Part shown: piece after piece, positions 48,315 to 56,782 of the stretch
How the letters are laid out: each line of letters opens with the position of its first letter
Numbering within the stretch: position 1 is the first letter of the stretch
Assembly (NCBI GenBank): GCA_021789915.1
Contig: JAJYIV010000004.1
Location: 1 to 58,757 of the forward strand
Length of the DNA: 58,757 nt
Source of the DNA: a bacterium
Lineage (GTDB): Bacteria; Patescibacteriota; Patescibacteriia; UBA9934; GWF2-40-263
Direction of reading: 5' to 3'
The notes under the pieces: model-generated
Told to the model about the DNA's origin: nothing
Seen by the model: the letters and a program-made list of their open reading frames with translations, nothing else
The model's database searches: none
Position numbers and translations under genes: made by a program

Positions 48315-48392
48315 CTTTTAGCCATTGGCCAGAAGGAAACCCGTTCGTTTTCTTCTCTGGCCAAAAGCCAAAGGCTAATAGCCAACAGCCTG
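48306..48392. repeat. TTTAGCTTTTAGCCATTGGCC...GGCCAAAAGCCAAAGGC inverted repeat before recO
   Basis: Two arms of about 30 bases face each other across a GAAGGAAACCCG-type loop. The second arm ends with TAATAGCCAACAGCCTG just before the recO start. Confidence 0.85.
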
Positions 48393-48398
48393 TTCCAC

Positions 48399-49172
48399 AT
48401 GTCCGCCACGTACACCGCCACCGGCATCGTACTCGGCTGGAGCGACCGCCGCGAGGCGGACCGTTGGTATTCGGTGTTCACGCGCGAGCACGGCAAGCTG
48501 GAGCTCGTGGCGCGCGGGTCGCACAAGCCGCTCGCCAAGCTCGCGCCGCATTTGGAGATGCCGGCGGAAGCCGAGCTGCTCTTGGTTCGCGGCCGTCAAT
48601 ATGATCTCATCGCGGGGGTCGAGCGCCGCTCGGCCTTCCCCGGCCTGTACGGGAATTTGTCGCGGCTCGTCTTGGCACGCAATGCGCTGCACTTGATCGA
48701 CATCGGGGTCCGGCCGATGGAAGCGGATCCGGCCCTGTACGACGTCGTCGCGGGCTGGCTTGGTTTTCTCAACGGCAGTCCGCCGCTCACTGGCGACCGT
48801 GCCGGTTTCCTGCTCGGCGCCTTCGCCTTGAAGCTGTTGGCGCTGATCGGCTATCGGCCGGAGCTGTCGCACTGCCTTTCGTGCAAGGCGCCGTTGGTGC
48901 CTGGCGCGTACCGTTGGCACGCGCTGAAGGGCGGGGTGGTGTGCGAGGCGTGCGCACAGCGCCAGCAGGAACAGTGGTTTGCCGCCCGCGCGATGACGGA
49001 TGCGGCGCTGAAGCTTCTGCGGTTTGCCTTGGAACGCGGGTTCGACGAGCAGCTCCGTCCGCATTTGCCCGGCGCGGCGCTTGCCGAGTACCACGAGGCG
49101 GTCGAGTCCCTCATCGTCGCGCACTTCCCGACGATCCCGGCGAATTCGCTGCGCGCCGCCTGCGCGGTATGA
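48399..49172 (+). CDS. recO: DNA repair protein RecO
   Basis: A 257-aa recombination mediator that loads RecA on SSB-coated DNA with RecR. The N-terminal OB fold starts TYTATGIVLGWSDRREADRWYSVFTREHGKLELVARGSHKPLAKL. The C-terminal zinc site is CLSCKAPLVPGAYRWHALKGGVVCEAC. It follows ruvX. Confidence 0.92.
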   Translation: MSATYTATGIVLGWSDRREADRWYSVFTREHGKLELVARGSHKPLAKLAPHLEMPAEAELLLVRGRQYDLIAGVERRSAFPGLYGNLSRLVLARNALHLIDIGVRPMEADPALYDVVAGWLGFLNGSPPLTGDRAGFLLGAFALKLLALIGYRPELSHCLSCKAPLVPGAYRWHALKGGVVCEACAQRQQEQWFAARAMTDAALKLLRFALERGFDEQLRPHLPGAALAEYHEAVESLIVAHFPTIPANSLRAACAV

Positions 49173-49223
49173 CGCTTGTATCCGCCTGCCGGACGCGGCG
49201 TTTTGTATTACCATGGTCGTCGT

Positions 49224-49919
49224 ATGGCCTACGCATGGTTCGAATGGTCGCTGCTGTTCCTGGCCGTGTGGGTGTTGGTCTTCGCGACGCTTCGCCGCCG
49301 AGAGAGCCGGCGCGAGATGTGGCGAACCAGCCTTTGGACGTCGCTGTTCGGGCTCATGGAGCCGCTCTTCGTCCCGGCGTACTGGCGCCCGCCGTCGCTG
49401 TTTGACCTGGCCGCGCGCACGCGTTTCGACCTCGAGAGCTTCCTCTTCTGCTTCGCCGTGGGCGGGCTGGCCGTCGCGCTGTACGAGCGGATCGCGTCCG
49501 CAACTCATCGCACAATCGCCGAGCGCATCCGGCGGCACCCGCGGTTCCACCGCTGGTTTTTCGTCTCGGGCCCGCTGCTGTTCGCCGTCTGCTATCTTCT
49601 GACGCCGTTCAATCCGATCTACGACGTGCTGATCGGCCTTTACGGCGGGGGACTGGCCACACTGTATTGCCGGCCGGACCTCGCGCGCAAGATGCTGATC
49701 AGCGCCGCGGCCTTCGGCGCGCTGTATTTCGCCTGTTTCGTGACGCTGAACCTGGCGTACCCCGGCTACGTCGCGCGGACATGGAACCTGTCGGCGCTCT
49801 CCGGCGTCCTTGTGGCCGGCGTGCCGATTGAAGAGGTGCTCTTCGGCGTCGGCGTCGGCTTTTATTGGTCGAGCATTTACGATCATCTCGCGTGGCGAAG
49901 GGTGAAGCAGACGACGTGA
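49224..49919 (+). CDS. lycopene cyclase domain membrane protein
   Basis: A 231-aa integral membrane protein, start ATG 49224. It has six to seven hydrophobic helices. The signature is the C-terminal LSALSGVLVAGVPIEEVLFGVGVGFYWSSIYDHL, which matches the PxEExxF motif of the CarR/CrtYcd-type lycopene cyclase domain. The N-terminal half also has the matching PLFVPAYWRPPSLFD segment. No carotenoid genes are visible in the window, so the substrate is unclear; CPR genomes often carry this domain in isolation, as I recall. Confidence 0.75.
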   Translation: MAYAWFEWSLLFLAVWVLVFATLRRRESRREMWRTSLWTSLFGLMEPLFVPAYWRPPSLFDLAARTRFDLESFLFCFAVGGLAVALYERIASATHRTIAERIRRHPRFHRWFFVSGPLLFAVCYLLTPFNPIYDVLIGLYGGGLATLYCRPDLARKMLISAAAFGALYFACFVTLNLAYPGYVARTWNLSALSGVLVAGVPIEEVLFGVGVGFYWSSIYDHLAWRRVKQTT

Positions 49920-49939
49920 ATCTTCAAAACCAGCGGTGT

Positions 49940-49968
49940 TTGACAAAGAGCAAAAAACGTGATTCAAT
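49940..49968 (+). promoter_or_regulatory. promoter of RNA module R2 (TTGACA-17-TTCAAT)
   Basis: A perfect TTGACA, 17 bases and TTCAAT. The predicted start (A49975 or A49976) is the first base of pairing block a, exactly as in R1. Confidence 0.8.
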
Positions 49969-49974
49969 GTCGTC

Positions 49975-50049
49975 AACCTAGATGAGTCCTCCATGGACAA
50001 TCCTGGTGGCGAAACAAAACCCCCGCTCAAGGCAGGGGTTTTGTTTTTT
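49975..50049 (+). ncRNA. R2 leader RNA complementary to the downstream tRNA-like RNA
   Basis: Predicted RNA of about 75 bases. Block a (49976-49986, ACCTAGATGAG) pairs with 50096-50106 over 11 bases with one G-U. Block b (50003-50011, CTGGTGGCG) pairs perfectly with 50107-50115. The linker between a and b is 16 bases, the same as in R1, with a shared CCNCCANGG motif. The RNA ends in AACAAAACCCC/GGGGTTTTGTT plus TTTTTT, a strong intrinsic terminator. Sequence of a and b is unrelated to R1, but position and pairing are conserved. Confidence 0.7.
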
Positions 50050-50071
50050 GCATCGACCCGGGCAGGACCTC

Positions 50072-50148
50072 GGGCCCGTGGAGGTAATAGGCAACCTCGT
50101 CTAGGTCGCCACCAGAAGTTACGGGTTCGACTCCCGTCGGGTCCACCA
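50072..50148 (+). ncRNA. R2 tRNA-like RNA with CCA end and G3-U70
   Basis: A 77-base tRNA-shaped sequence with the same acceptor (GGGCCCG/CGGGTCC, G3-U70, A73) and encoded CCA as R1. The D arm is GAGG/CCTC with GG in the loop, and the T arm is ACGGG-TTCGACT-CCCGT. The anticodon arm TCTAG/CCAGA has an A-C mismatch, loop GTCGCCA and C at position 37; a formal anticodon would be CGC (Ala). The anticodon arm equals blocks a'-b' that pair with the leader RNA. A CCACG/CGTGG hairpin overlaps the CCA end and a G/T-rich terminator-like hairpin follows at about 50173-50215. Confidence 0.65.
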
Positions 50149-50308
50149 CGCTTCGCGTGGAACATATTGTCCAGGACCACCACTGCCTCGACGCGGAAGT
50201 CGGGGTGGTTTGGTTTGCGCCTTTCTTGGCGTTTGCTACACTAAAACGGCTCTGATCGTGATGAACGGACGTTTAGAAATTAGACGATTAGACGGTTAGA
50301 CAACCGTT

Positions 50309-51604
50309 ATGCCCGCCCTTCGCATCGAAGAAATATCATCTCACGTTGGAGAAAAAATAGAGCTGCAGGGCTGGGCGTACAACTTTCGTTCCAGCGGCAA
50401 GATCTTCTTTCTCCAGCTGCGCGACGGTTCCGGCCGCGTGCAAATCGTCTACTCCGCCGCCAATCTTCCGGCGGAGCAGTGGGAGCTGCTAAACAAGCTG
50501 CGCATCGAATCGTCCGTGCGCGTTTCCGGCACGGTGAAGGAAGGCCGCCAGCCGGGGAGCTTCGAACTCGACGGCGCTTCGTTCGAGGTGGTGCAGATGG
50601 CGCCGGAGGATTATCCGATCGGCAAAAAGGAGCATGGCCCGGATTTCCTGCTGGACATGCGCCACCTGTGGCTGCGCAGCGAGCGCCAGTGGGCGATCCA
50701 GCGCGTGCGCAACACGATCATCAACGCCACGTTCGCCTATTTCAACGAGCGCGGCTTCATCAAGATCGACACGCCGATCCTGACGCCGACGGCCTGCGAG
50801 GGCACGACGGAGCTGTTCGAGATGGACTACTTCGACCTCGGCAAGGCGTATCTCGCGCAGTCGGGACAACTGTACCTCGAAGCGGCGGTGATGAGCGTCG
50901 GCCGCGCCTTTGACTTCGGGCCAGTGTTCCGCGCGGAAAAGAGCAAGACCCGCCGGCACCTCACGGAGTTCTGGATGATGGACGCGGAAGCCGCGTTCGC
51001 CGACCACGAGCAGAACCTCAAGACGCAGGAGGAACTCGTCTGCCGCATCGTCAAGGACGTGCTCGCGAAGAATCGGGCCGAGCTGGCCACGCTGGAACGC
51101 GACGTCGCGGCGCTGGAAAAGGTCCAGGCGCCGTTCGTGCGGCTCACGCACGCCGAGGCGGTCGGGAAGCTGCGCGCGCTCGGGAGCGACATCGGGCCGC
51201 TGGACGATCTGGGCGGCGACGATGAAACGATCCTCACCAAGCAGTACGACCGGCCCGTGTTCGTGGAGAAATATCCGGCGGCCGTGAAGGCGTTTTACAT
51301 GAAGCGCGATCCCGCGGATCCGCTGCGCGTGTTGAACGACGATCTGCTCGCGCCGGAAGGCTACGGCGAAGTGATCGGCGGCAGCCAGCGCGAGGACGAT
51401 TACGACGAGCTCCTCAAGCGCATCCGCGAGCACCAGCTGCCGGAGGAGGCGTTCCGGTGGTACCTCGATTTGCGGACGTACGGATCGGTGCCGCACAGCG
51501 GCTTCGGCTACGGCCTGGAGCGCCTCGTGACGTGGATCTGCGGCTTGCCGCACGTGCGCGAGTCGATTCCGTTCCCGCGCCTGATCAACCGTCTGACGCC
51601 GTAG
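50309..51604 (+). CDS. asnS: asparaginyl-tRNA synthetase
   Basis: A class IIb synthetase of 431 aa. The anticodon-binding OB fold has KIFFLQLRDGSGRVQIVYSA. Motif 2 region reads GPVFRAEKSKTRRHLTEFWMMDAEAAF and motif 3 is YGSVPHSGFGYGLERLVTWICGLPHVRESIPFPR. EVIGGSQREDDYDELLKRI is typical of AsnRS rather than AspRS. Its presence suggests direct Asn charging. A TTTGCG-17-TACACT promoter lies at 50214-50242, with a GATTAGACGGTTAGAC repeat before the ATG. Confidence 0.93.
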   Translation: MPALRIEEISSHVGEKIELQGWAYNFRSSGKIFFLQLRDGSGRVQIVYSAANLPAEQWELLNKLRIESSVRVSGTVKEGRQPGSFELDGASFEVVQMAPEDYPIGKKEHGPDFLLDMRHLWLRSERQWAIQRVRNTIINATFAYFNERGFIKIDTPILTPTACEGTTELFEMDYFDLGKAYLAQSGQLYLEAAVMSVGRAFDFGPVFRAEKSKTRRHLTEFWMMDAEAAFADHEQNLKTQEELVCRIVKDVLAKNRAELATLERDVAALEKVQAPFVRLTHAEAVGKLRALGSDIGPLDDLGGDDETILTKQYDRPVFVEKYPAAVKAFYMKRDPADPLRVLNDDLLAPEGYGEVIGGSQREDDYDELLKRIREHQLPEEAFRWYLDLRTYGSVPHSGFGYGLERLVTWICGLPHVRESIPFPRLINRLTP

Positions 51605-51743
51605 TATGTCCTCATCCCTTTCGTCCACGGCCGCCGCGCGTCTGCCCGTCGCCGCCTTCGCCCACGTCGCGTACCGGCGCCAGACGCCGTCCCTGCCGCG
51701 GCGCGCTCCGTCGCCGCCCGGCGCCCCGTCATCTTCCGTATGA
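51605..51743 (+). CDS. possible 45-aa bridging ORF between asnS and aspS
   Basis: An ATG directly abuts the asnS stop codon and opens a 45-codon frame (MSSSLSSTAAARLPVAAF...) that ends at a TGA overlapping the aspS ATG (ATGA). The frame fills the spacer exactly, which would allow coupled translation. The composition (Ser, Ala, Pro, Arg) looks like random high-GC sequence, so it may not be a real gene. Confidence 0.25.
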
Positions 51744-53056
51744 AAAACCGCCTTCTCATCGCCGACCTGCCGTCCAAGCTTGGTCAGCGCGTCCTCGTCG
51801 CCGGCTGGCTGCACCGCCTGCGCGACTTGAAGAACTTCGGCTTCGCCATCCTGCGCGACCGCACGGGCTTGGTTCAAGCCGTGCTGACGCCCGAGCAGCT
51901 CGAGCAGTTGCGCGGTCTGCAGGTCGAGACGGTCCTGTCCGTCGCCGGCACGGTCGTGGAAAAGAAATCCAAGGATCCGAATGCGCCGAAAGAGATCGAA
52001 GTGCAGGCTGAAACGCTGACGGTGCTGGCGCCCGTCACGGACGTGCCCCCCGTGGAGATCAATAACGCAGACCTGAACGTCAACCTCGACACACTGCTCG
52101 ACAACCGCGTCGTGACGCTTCGGCATCCGAAGCAGCGCGCGATTTTCCGCGTGCAGGCGGCGCTCGTGCGCGGGTTTCGGGAGTACATGCACGGCCAGGG
52201 ATTCACGGAGATCTTCTTCCCGGTGCTCTCGGGCGCCGCATCCGAGGGCGGCGCGGAGTTCTTCGACGTCAACTACTACGGCCGCCCGGCGACGCTCTCG
52301 CAGTCGGCGCAGCTTTACAAGCAGATCACCATGGGCGTGTACGAAGGCGTGTACGGGCTGTCGTATTCGTTCCGTGCGGAGAAGTTCGCCACGTCACGCC
52401 ACATCACGGAGTTCAACCAGCTCGAGTTCGAGCTCGGCTTCGTCGACGACCTGGGCGAGCTGATGGACCACGAAGAGGCGGCGATCCGCTCCATGTACGC
52501 CGCCGTCCTGCGCGAGTGCGCGGACGATTTGAAGACGATGGGCGTCACCTTGCCACCGCTCGGCGAACGCTTCCCGCGCATCACCTTGAAGGAGGCGCTG
52601 CGCCTGTACCACGACGAGGGCGGCGTGGACGAGACCGATGAGCCGGACTTGTCGCCGGCGGCGGAGAAGTGGCTGTCGCTCGAGTGGGCGCCCAAGGCGC
52701 ACGGCTCGAGCTTCGTGTTCGTGACGGATTGGTCCACGGCCAAGCGTCCGTTCTACGCGCTGCCAGACCCGAAGGATCCGAAGAACACGCTGACCTTCGA
52801 CGTGATCGGCGCCGGCAGTGAAGTGACGTCCGGCGGCATGCGCATCAACCGCTACGACCAGCAGCGGCAGCGGCTCGTCGAGAAAGGCCTGGATCCGTCG
52901 GATTTCGCGGACTACTTGATGATGCACAAGTTCGGCATCCCGCCGGAGGGCGGCTGGGCCATCGGATTGCAACGCTTCACGCAGAACGTGCTTGGACTGC
53001 CCAACATCAAGGAAGCGACGATCTTCCCGCGCGACGTGCAGCGGCTGAGGCCGTAG
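51740..53056 (+). CDS. aspS: aspartyl-tRNA synthetase, archaeal type
   Basis: A class IIb synthetase of 438 aa. At this length it lacks the bacterial GAD insertion domain and is the archaeal/eukaryotic type. PVLSGAASEGGAEFFDVNYYGRPATLSQSAQLYKQ, SFRAEKFATSRHITEFNQLEFELGF (motif 2) and HKFGIPPEGGWAIGLQRFTQNVLGLPNIKEATIFPRD (motif 3) are diagnostic. Archaeal-type enzymes can be non-discriminating, but asnS is present next door. Confidence 0.92.
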   Translation: MKNRLLIADLPSKLGQRVLVAGWLHRLRDLKNFGFAILRDRTGLVQAVLTPEQLEQLRGLQVETVLSVAGTVVEKKSKDPNAPKEIEVQAETLTVLAPVTDVPPVEINNADLNVNLDTLLDNRVVTLRHPKQRAIFRVQAALVRGFREYMHGQGFTEIFFPVLSGAASEGGAEFFDVNYYGRPATLSQSAQLYKQITMGVYEGVYGLSYSFRAEKFATSRHITEFNQLEFELGFVDDLGELMDHEEAAIRSMYAAVLRECADDLKTMGVTLPPLGERFPRITLKEALRLYHDEGGVDETDEPDLSPAAEKWLSLEWAPKAHGSSFVFVTDWSTAKRPFYALPDPKDPKNTLTFDVIGAGSEVTSGGMRINRYDQQRQRLVEKGLDPSDFADYLMMHKFGIPPEGGWAIGLQRFTQNVLGLPNIKEATIFPRDVQRLRP

Positions 53057-53132
53057 CTTTGCTTTCGTCCGTCACCTGTGAGAAAGTCACGTCGCTGGCA
53101 ACCGTGCCGGCCGTTCGCAAAGGAGTCCTTTG

Positions 53133-53837
53133 ATGGGTTGGCCCGAGTTGATCGTGTTCGTCCGGCACGGCGAGTCCGCCGGCAATGTGCTGACGGTGGA
53201 GGAGCGCGCGGCGTTCGAGCAGCCGACGCACGCCTATCCGCTCACGGAGCGGGGACGGCGGCAGGCCGAAATCACGGGGGCATACGTGCGTGAACGCTTC
53301 CGTCCCTTCGACGTCTGTTGGTCTTCCTATTACCGTCGCGCCAAGGAGACGGCCGCGCTCGTGTTCCACGGGAAGGTGTACGAAGACGCGCGCCTGGCGG
53401 AAGGCCAGCGCGGCATCTATCACACGTACACGCGCGACGAATTGATGCGGTACTTTCCGAAGGAGATCGAACGCAAGAAGCGCGAAGGCCTCTACCATCA
53501 CCGGCCGATCGGCGGGGAGAACTGGCCGGACATCGAGCTGCGCATCCACAGCTTCCTCGGGACGCTCGCCCGCGACGGCGATGGGAAGCGCGTGCTGATC
53601 GTGGGCCACGGGCATTGGCTCATCCTGTTTCAGAAGCTCCTGGAGCACTTCGGCATCGAAGAAGCCGAGCGGCGGTATCGCGAAGGCGCCGTGGCGAACG
53701 CATCCGTCACGATGTTCGAGGGTTTTCCGCGCAAGACGTCCGTCTTCACGCGGCTGGTGGAGAACAAGGGAATGTACGCGGTTCCCTGGAAGGGGATACT
53801 CGAGGAAAATCCCCTGACCGTCGCCCCGCCCGTCTGA
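53133..53837 (+). CDS. histidine phosphatase (phosphoglycerate-mutase-like) family protein
   Basis: A 234-aa enzyme with the phosphohistidine motif VRHGESAGN near the N-terminus and GHGHW in LIVGHGHWLILFQKLL as the second catalytic His. ATG 53133 is preceded by AAAGGAG at 7 bases, one of the few good Shine-Dalgarno sites here. CWSSYYRRAKETAAL and GGENWPDIELRI fit broad-specificity phosphatases. It lacks features that would single out glycolytic phosphoglycerate mutase. Confidence 0.85.
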   Translation: MGWPELIVFVRHGESAGNVLTVEERAAFEQPTHAYPLTERGRRQAEITGAYVRERFRPFDVCWSSYYRRAKETAALVFHGKVYEDARLAEGQRGIYHTYTRDELMRYFPKEIERKKREGLYHHRPIGGENWPDIELRIHSFLGTLARDGDGKRVLIVGHGHWLILFQKLLEHFGIEEAERRYREGAVANASVTMFEGFPRKTSVFTRLVENKGMYAVPWKGILEENPLTVAPPV

Positions 53838-53880
53838 CGATCCTGCCCCGTCCCCGGGGCCTTTTCTTTCCATCACAACT

Positions 53881-54330
53881 TCACATCGTCTTGCTCTTGA
53901 GGAGGTCCGCCAGTCGGCCGACTTTGGCCGCGTCAGGTCCGATGACGCAGAAATAGTAGCCGGCCCTGGAGTTGCAGACGCTCGCACGGCCGGAAAAGTC
54001 ATTCGTCTGGGCCGTGCCCCCCGTCACCGCATCGGGCGACCAGGGGGTGGGGAGGATGGAAACGGCGACCAAATTGGTCGTCCCCTGTTCCGCGCCGGCA
54101 ACGGATTCGCCTACGCGGAAATAGCTGACGCCCTTCACTTGGAAACGCGAACCGGATGGGGCCTGCACGACGGGGCGCGTGAACCCCGCGGATTGCAAAT
54201 CGCTTGTGGACACGGTCAGCGACGGCGGCGCCGCCGCGCGCGAAACGGGCGGCGTCAGGAGCGCCTTTCCCGCCGCGGCGACAAGGCACAGGCCGAGGAG
54301 CGAAGCCAGGACATTGAAGGATGTGCGCAT
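53881..54330 (-). CDS. secreted hypothetical protein
   Basis: A 149-aa protein on the minus strand with an N-terminal signal-type segment (FNVLASLLGLCLVAAAGKAL). The mature part has VSTSDLQSAGFTRPVVQAPSGSRFQVKGVSYFRVGESVAG and two cysteines (SVCNSRAGYYFCVIGP) that could form a disulfide. It is unrecognised. Transcription is divergent from scpA; a TATACT -10 box lies about 22 bases before the ATG. Confidence 0.65.
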   Translation of the reverse strand: MRTSFNVLASLLGLCLVAAAGKALLTPPVSRAAAPPSLTVSTSDLQSAGFTRPVVQAPSGSRFQVKGVSYFRVGESVAGAEQGTTNLVAVSILPTPWSPDAVTGGTAQTNDFSGRASVCNSRAGYYFCVIGPDAAKVGRLADLLKSKTM

Positions 54331-54412
54331 AGACGATGATTGGTTGCCGCCAGTATAGCTCGAAATTCCCCTTTTGTATTTTCCATGCCGGAATCCTTTG
54401 GTTTTCCCCGGT

Positions 54413-54441
54413 TTGCGGTGTCGGGAACGGGCCGGTAGAAT
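54413..54441 (+). promoter_or_regulatory. scpA promoter (TTGCGG-17-TAGAAT)
   Basis: TTGCGG and TAGAAT at 17-base spacing. The -10 box ends 9 bases before the scpA ATG, predicting a 0-3 base leader. Confidence 0.8.
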
Positions 54442-54450
54442 GGCCCTGCT

Positions 54451-55143
54451 ATGGCGTTTGAAGTCGTGTTGGAGCCGTTTTCCGGACCGCTTCCCCTGCT
54501 TCTTGAACTGATCGAGGATGAGAAGCTGCCGATCACAGAGGTCGCGCTCGCCCAGGTGGCGGAGGCATACCTGCGGTATCTGGACGCGCGCGAGGTGCCG
54601 TCCTCGGATCTCGCCGACTTCCTCGTTGTGGCATCCAAGCTGCTGCTCATCAAGTCCCAGGCGATCTTGCCCGAGCCGGAACCGGAAACGGAGGACGCCT
54701 CCAGGCTGGCCGACCAGCTGCGTCTGTACAAGCTCTTCGCCGATGCCGCCGGGGAGATTGAGGCCCGCTTCGGCGCCGCACCGTCCTTTGCGCGCGAGCG
54801 GCCTGCCGTCGTGCGCGCGGAAGCGTTCGCGCCGCCGGAAGGCGTCGTCCCGGACGATCTGCGCGCGTATTTCGAGCAGCTGCTCAAGCGCCTGGAGCCG
54901 TTCTTCTCCCTGCGCCAGCAATCGCTCGAGCGCGCGGTGTCCGTGCAGCAGCGCATGGAGGACATCCGCCAGGCCGTCCTCGAGCGTTCGCGCCTGAGCT
55001 TCAAGGACGTGATGGCCGGCGCGAAATCGAAAATCGACGTCGTCGTGAGCTTTCTCGCCCTGCTGGAGCTCGTGAAGCAGCGCGTCGTCCGCGCCGCCCA
55101 GTCGGACGCGTATGGCGACATCGTCATCCGGCGTATAGAGTAA
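54451..55143 (+). CDS. scpA: segregation and condensation protein A
   Basis: The kleisin subunit of the SMC-ScpAB chromosome condensin. FEVVLEPFSGPLPLLLELIEDEKLPITEVALAQVAEAYLRYL and DLADFLVVASKLLLIKSQAILP are diagnostic. 230 aa. The C-terminal winged-helix segment SFLALLELVKQRVVRAAQSDAYGDIVIRRI closes it. scpB follows after a palindromic spacer. Confidence 0.93.
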   Translation: MAFEVVLEPFSGPLPLLLELIEDEKLPITEVALAQVAEAYLRYLDAREVPSSDLADFLVVASKLLLIKSQAILPEPEPETEDASRLADQLRLYKLFADAAGEIEARFGAAPSFARERPAVVRAEAFAPPEGVVPDDLRAYFEQLLKRLEPFFSLRQQSLERAVSVQQRMEDIRQAVLERSRLSFKDVMAGAKSKIDVVVSFLALLELVKQRVVRAAQSDAYGDIVIRRIE

Positions 55144-55149
55144 AGAGAC

Positions 55150-55250
55150 GGGACCTCTGAAAAACTCAGTTCTCGTCGAGCAATCTCCCCCGTGTCATCC
55201 CTCGCTGCGCTCGGGATGACACAAGAAGAGTTTTGCAGAGGTCTCAGACC
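55150..55250. repeat. GACCTCTG...CAGAGGTC palindrome with inner GTGTCATCCC hairpin
   Basis: GACCTCTGAAAAACTC faces GAGTTTTGCAGAGGTC, and inside it GTGTCATCCC faces GGGATGACAC. The element fills the scpA-scpB spacer and ends 3-4 bases before the scpB ATG. Confidence 0.9.
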
Positions 55251-55253
55251 GCT

Positions 55254-55802
55254 ATGAACCTGACTGCCACGATCGAATCCCTCCTGTTCGCCTCGGCCAA
55301 GCCGGTGTCCTTGGCGTCGCTCAAAAAGGCGCTGCAGGTCGAAGAGACGGCATTGCGCGAAGCCGTGGAGGACATCCGCCGCCGCTTCAACGTCGACAGC
55401 TCCGGCATCCATCTGCTGGCGCACGAGGGCCAGCTGCAGCTCATCACGAATCCGCTCGCCGCCGAGACCGTCCGCGCGTTCCTGAAGCAGGAGCAGACGG
55501 CCGAGCTGACGCGTCCGTCGCTGGAGACGCTCACGGTGATCGCGTACCGCGGGCCGATCACCAAGCCGGAGCTCGAGCAGATCCGCGGCGTCAACTGCTC
55601 GCTCATCCTGCGCAACCTCGCGGTGCGCGGGCTGGTCGAGGAGCGCGACGACGCCGCGCGCCTGCAAACGGTCTACGTCGTGTCGGTCGAGTTTCTCCGC
55701 CATCTTGGATTGCACGCCGTCGACGAGCTGCCGCGCTACGAGGAGTTCCACGCCAACGAGCACATCGACCAGATGCTGAAGGAATTGGCCGGACAGCTAT
55801 GA
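55254..55802 (+). CDS. scpB: segregation and condensation protein B
   Basis: A winged-helix dimer that binds ScpA in the SMC complex. NLTATIESLLFASAKPVSLASLKKAL and LTRPSLETLTVIAYRGPITKPELEQIRGVN are diagnostic. 182 aa. I start it at ATG 55254, after the palindrome. It overlaps the next gene by 4 bases. Confidence 0.93.
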   Translation: MNLTATIESLLFASAKPVSLASLKKALQVEETALREAVEDIRRRFNVDSSGIHLLAHEGQLQLITNPLAAETVRAFLKQEQTAELTRPSLETLTVIAYRGPITKPELEQIRGVNCSLILRNLAVRGLVEERDDAARLQTVYVVSVEFLRHLGLHAVDELPRYEEFHANEHIDQMLKELAGQL

Positions 55803-56779
55803 TATTCCAGCTCTTGCTCCAAACCATCGTGGCTATCGGGCTCCTGCAGATGTATCCGCATGATGCGGGGGCGGTGGAACGCCGCGCGACGCTGCCGCAG
55901 GCCGCGCCGCGCGCCGGCGTGTACGAGGCGCTGTCCCTGTTGAACCACGCGCTGCCGCAGGCCGCCGCGTCCGGCCGCGGTCCGACCAAAGTCGACAAGA
56001 CGTCCATCGGCGTCGTGACGTCGGCCGTCAGCGCCATCGTCATGGACCGCCAAACCGGCGAGATCCTGTACGAAAAGAACGCGGACACGCCGCGTTCCAT
56101 CGGAAGCATCAGCAAGCTGATGGCGGTTCTCGTCTTCTTGCAGGGAAAGCCGAATCTGGACGCGTCCGCCTCCATACAGCCGGAGGACGTCCGATTCGGC
56201 GGCGAGCAGCACGTGGCGGTCGGCGACCAGGTGACGGTGCGGGATCTGCTGAAAGCCGCCCTGATCGGTTCGGACAACACGTCCGTCTATGCGCTCATGC
56301 GCCTGTCGGGCATGTCCGAAGGCGATTTCGTTTCCCGCATGAATGAGACGGCGGCGGACATGGGGCTGGAAAACACGACCTTCGAGGACCCGTCGGGACT
56401 GTCCCCGGAGAACCGCTCCATCGCGCCCGATCTCGCCCGCCTCGTGGACGAAGCGGTGAAGAATCCCATCATCCGGTCCCTGACCGAAATGCCGTCGGCG
56501 GACATCGTCGGCACGTCGGGCCGCGTGTACAAGGTGGAAACGACCGACGACCTGCTCGGCAGTTTCCTGAACAAGCCGCCGTATCAGATCGTCGGCGGCA
56601 AGACGGGCTATCTTCCGGAAGCCGGATATTGTTTCGGGTCCGTGTTCTCCAAAAACGGCAAGGACGAGATCGTCGTGGTCGTGCTGGGCAGCCATTCCAT
56701 GCAGGGCCGCTTCCAGGATGCCAAGGCGCTGGCGGCGTGGGCCTACAAGGCGTATGCCTGGCCGGGAGAAAACATCTGA
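55799..56779 (+). CDS. D-alanyl-D-alanine carboxypeptidase (PBP5/DacA type)
   Basis: A periplasmic or surface serine peptidase that trims peptidoglycan stem peptides. The 326-aa protein has an N-terminal hydrophobic segment (LLLQTIVAIGLLQM). The SxxK motif is SISK (103-106), SDN is in LIGSDNTSVYAL and KTG is in VGGKTGYLPEAG. It overlaps scpB by 4 bases (ATGA) and is followed 3 bases later by a membrane-protein gene. Confidence 0.92.
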   Translation: MIFQLLLQTIVAIGLLQMYPHDAGAVERRATLPQAAPRAGVYEALSLLNHALPQAAASGRGPTKVDKTSIGVVTSAVSAIVMDRQTGEILYEKNADTPRSIGSISKLMAVLVFLQGKPNLDASASIQPEDVRFGGEQHVAVGDQVTVRDLLKAALIGSDNTSVYALMRLSGMSEGDFVSRMNETAADMGLENTTFEDPSGLSPENRSIAPDLARLVDEAVKNPIIRSLTEMPSADIVGTSGRVYKVETTDDLLGSFLNKPPYQIVGGKTGYLPEAGYCFGSVFSKNGKDEIVVVVLGSHSMQGRFQDAKALAAWAYKAYAWPGENI

Positions 56780-56782
56780 GAT

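Noticed and set aside
53130-53132. TTG start of the histidine phosphatase gene
   Set aside because: ATG 53133 directly follows and has better spacing to the AAAGGAG site.
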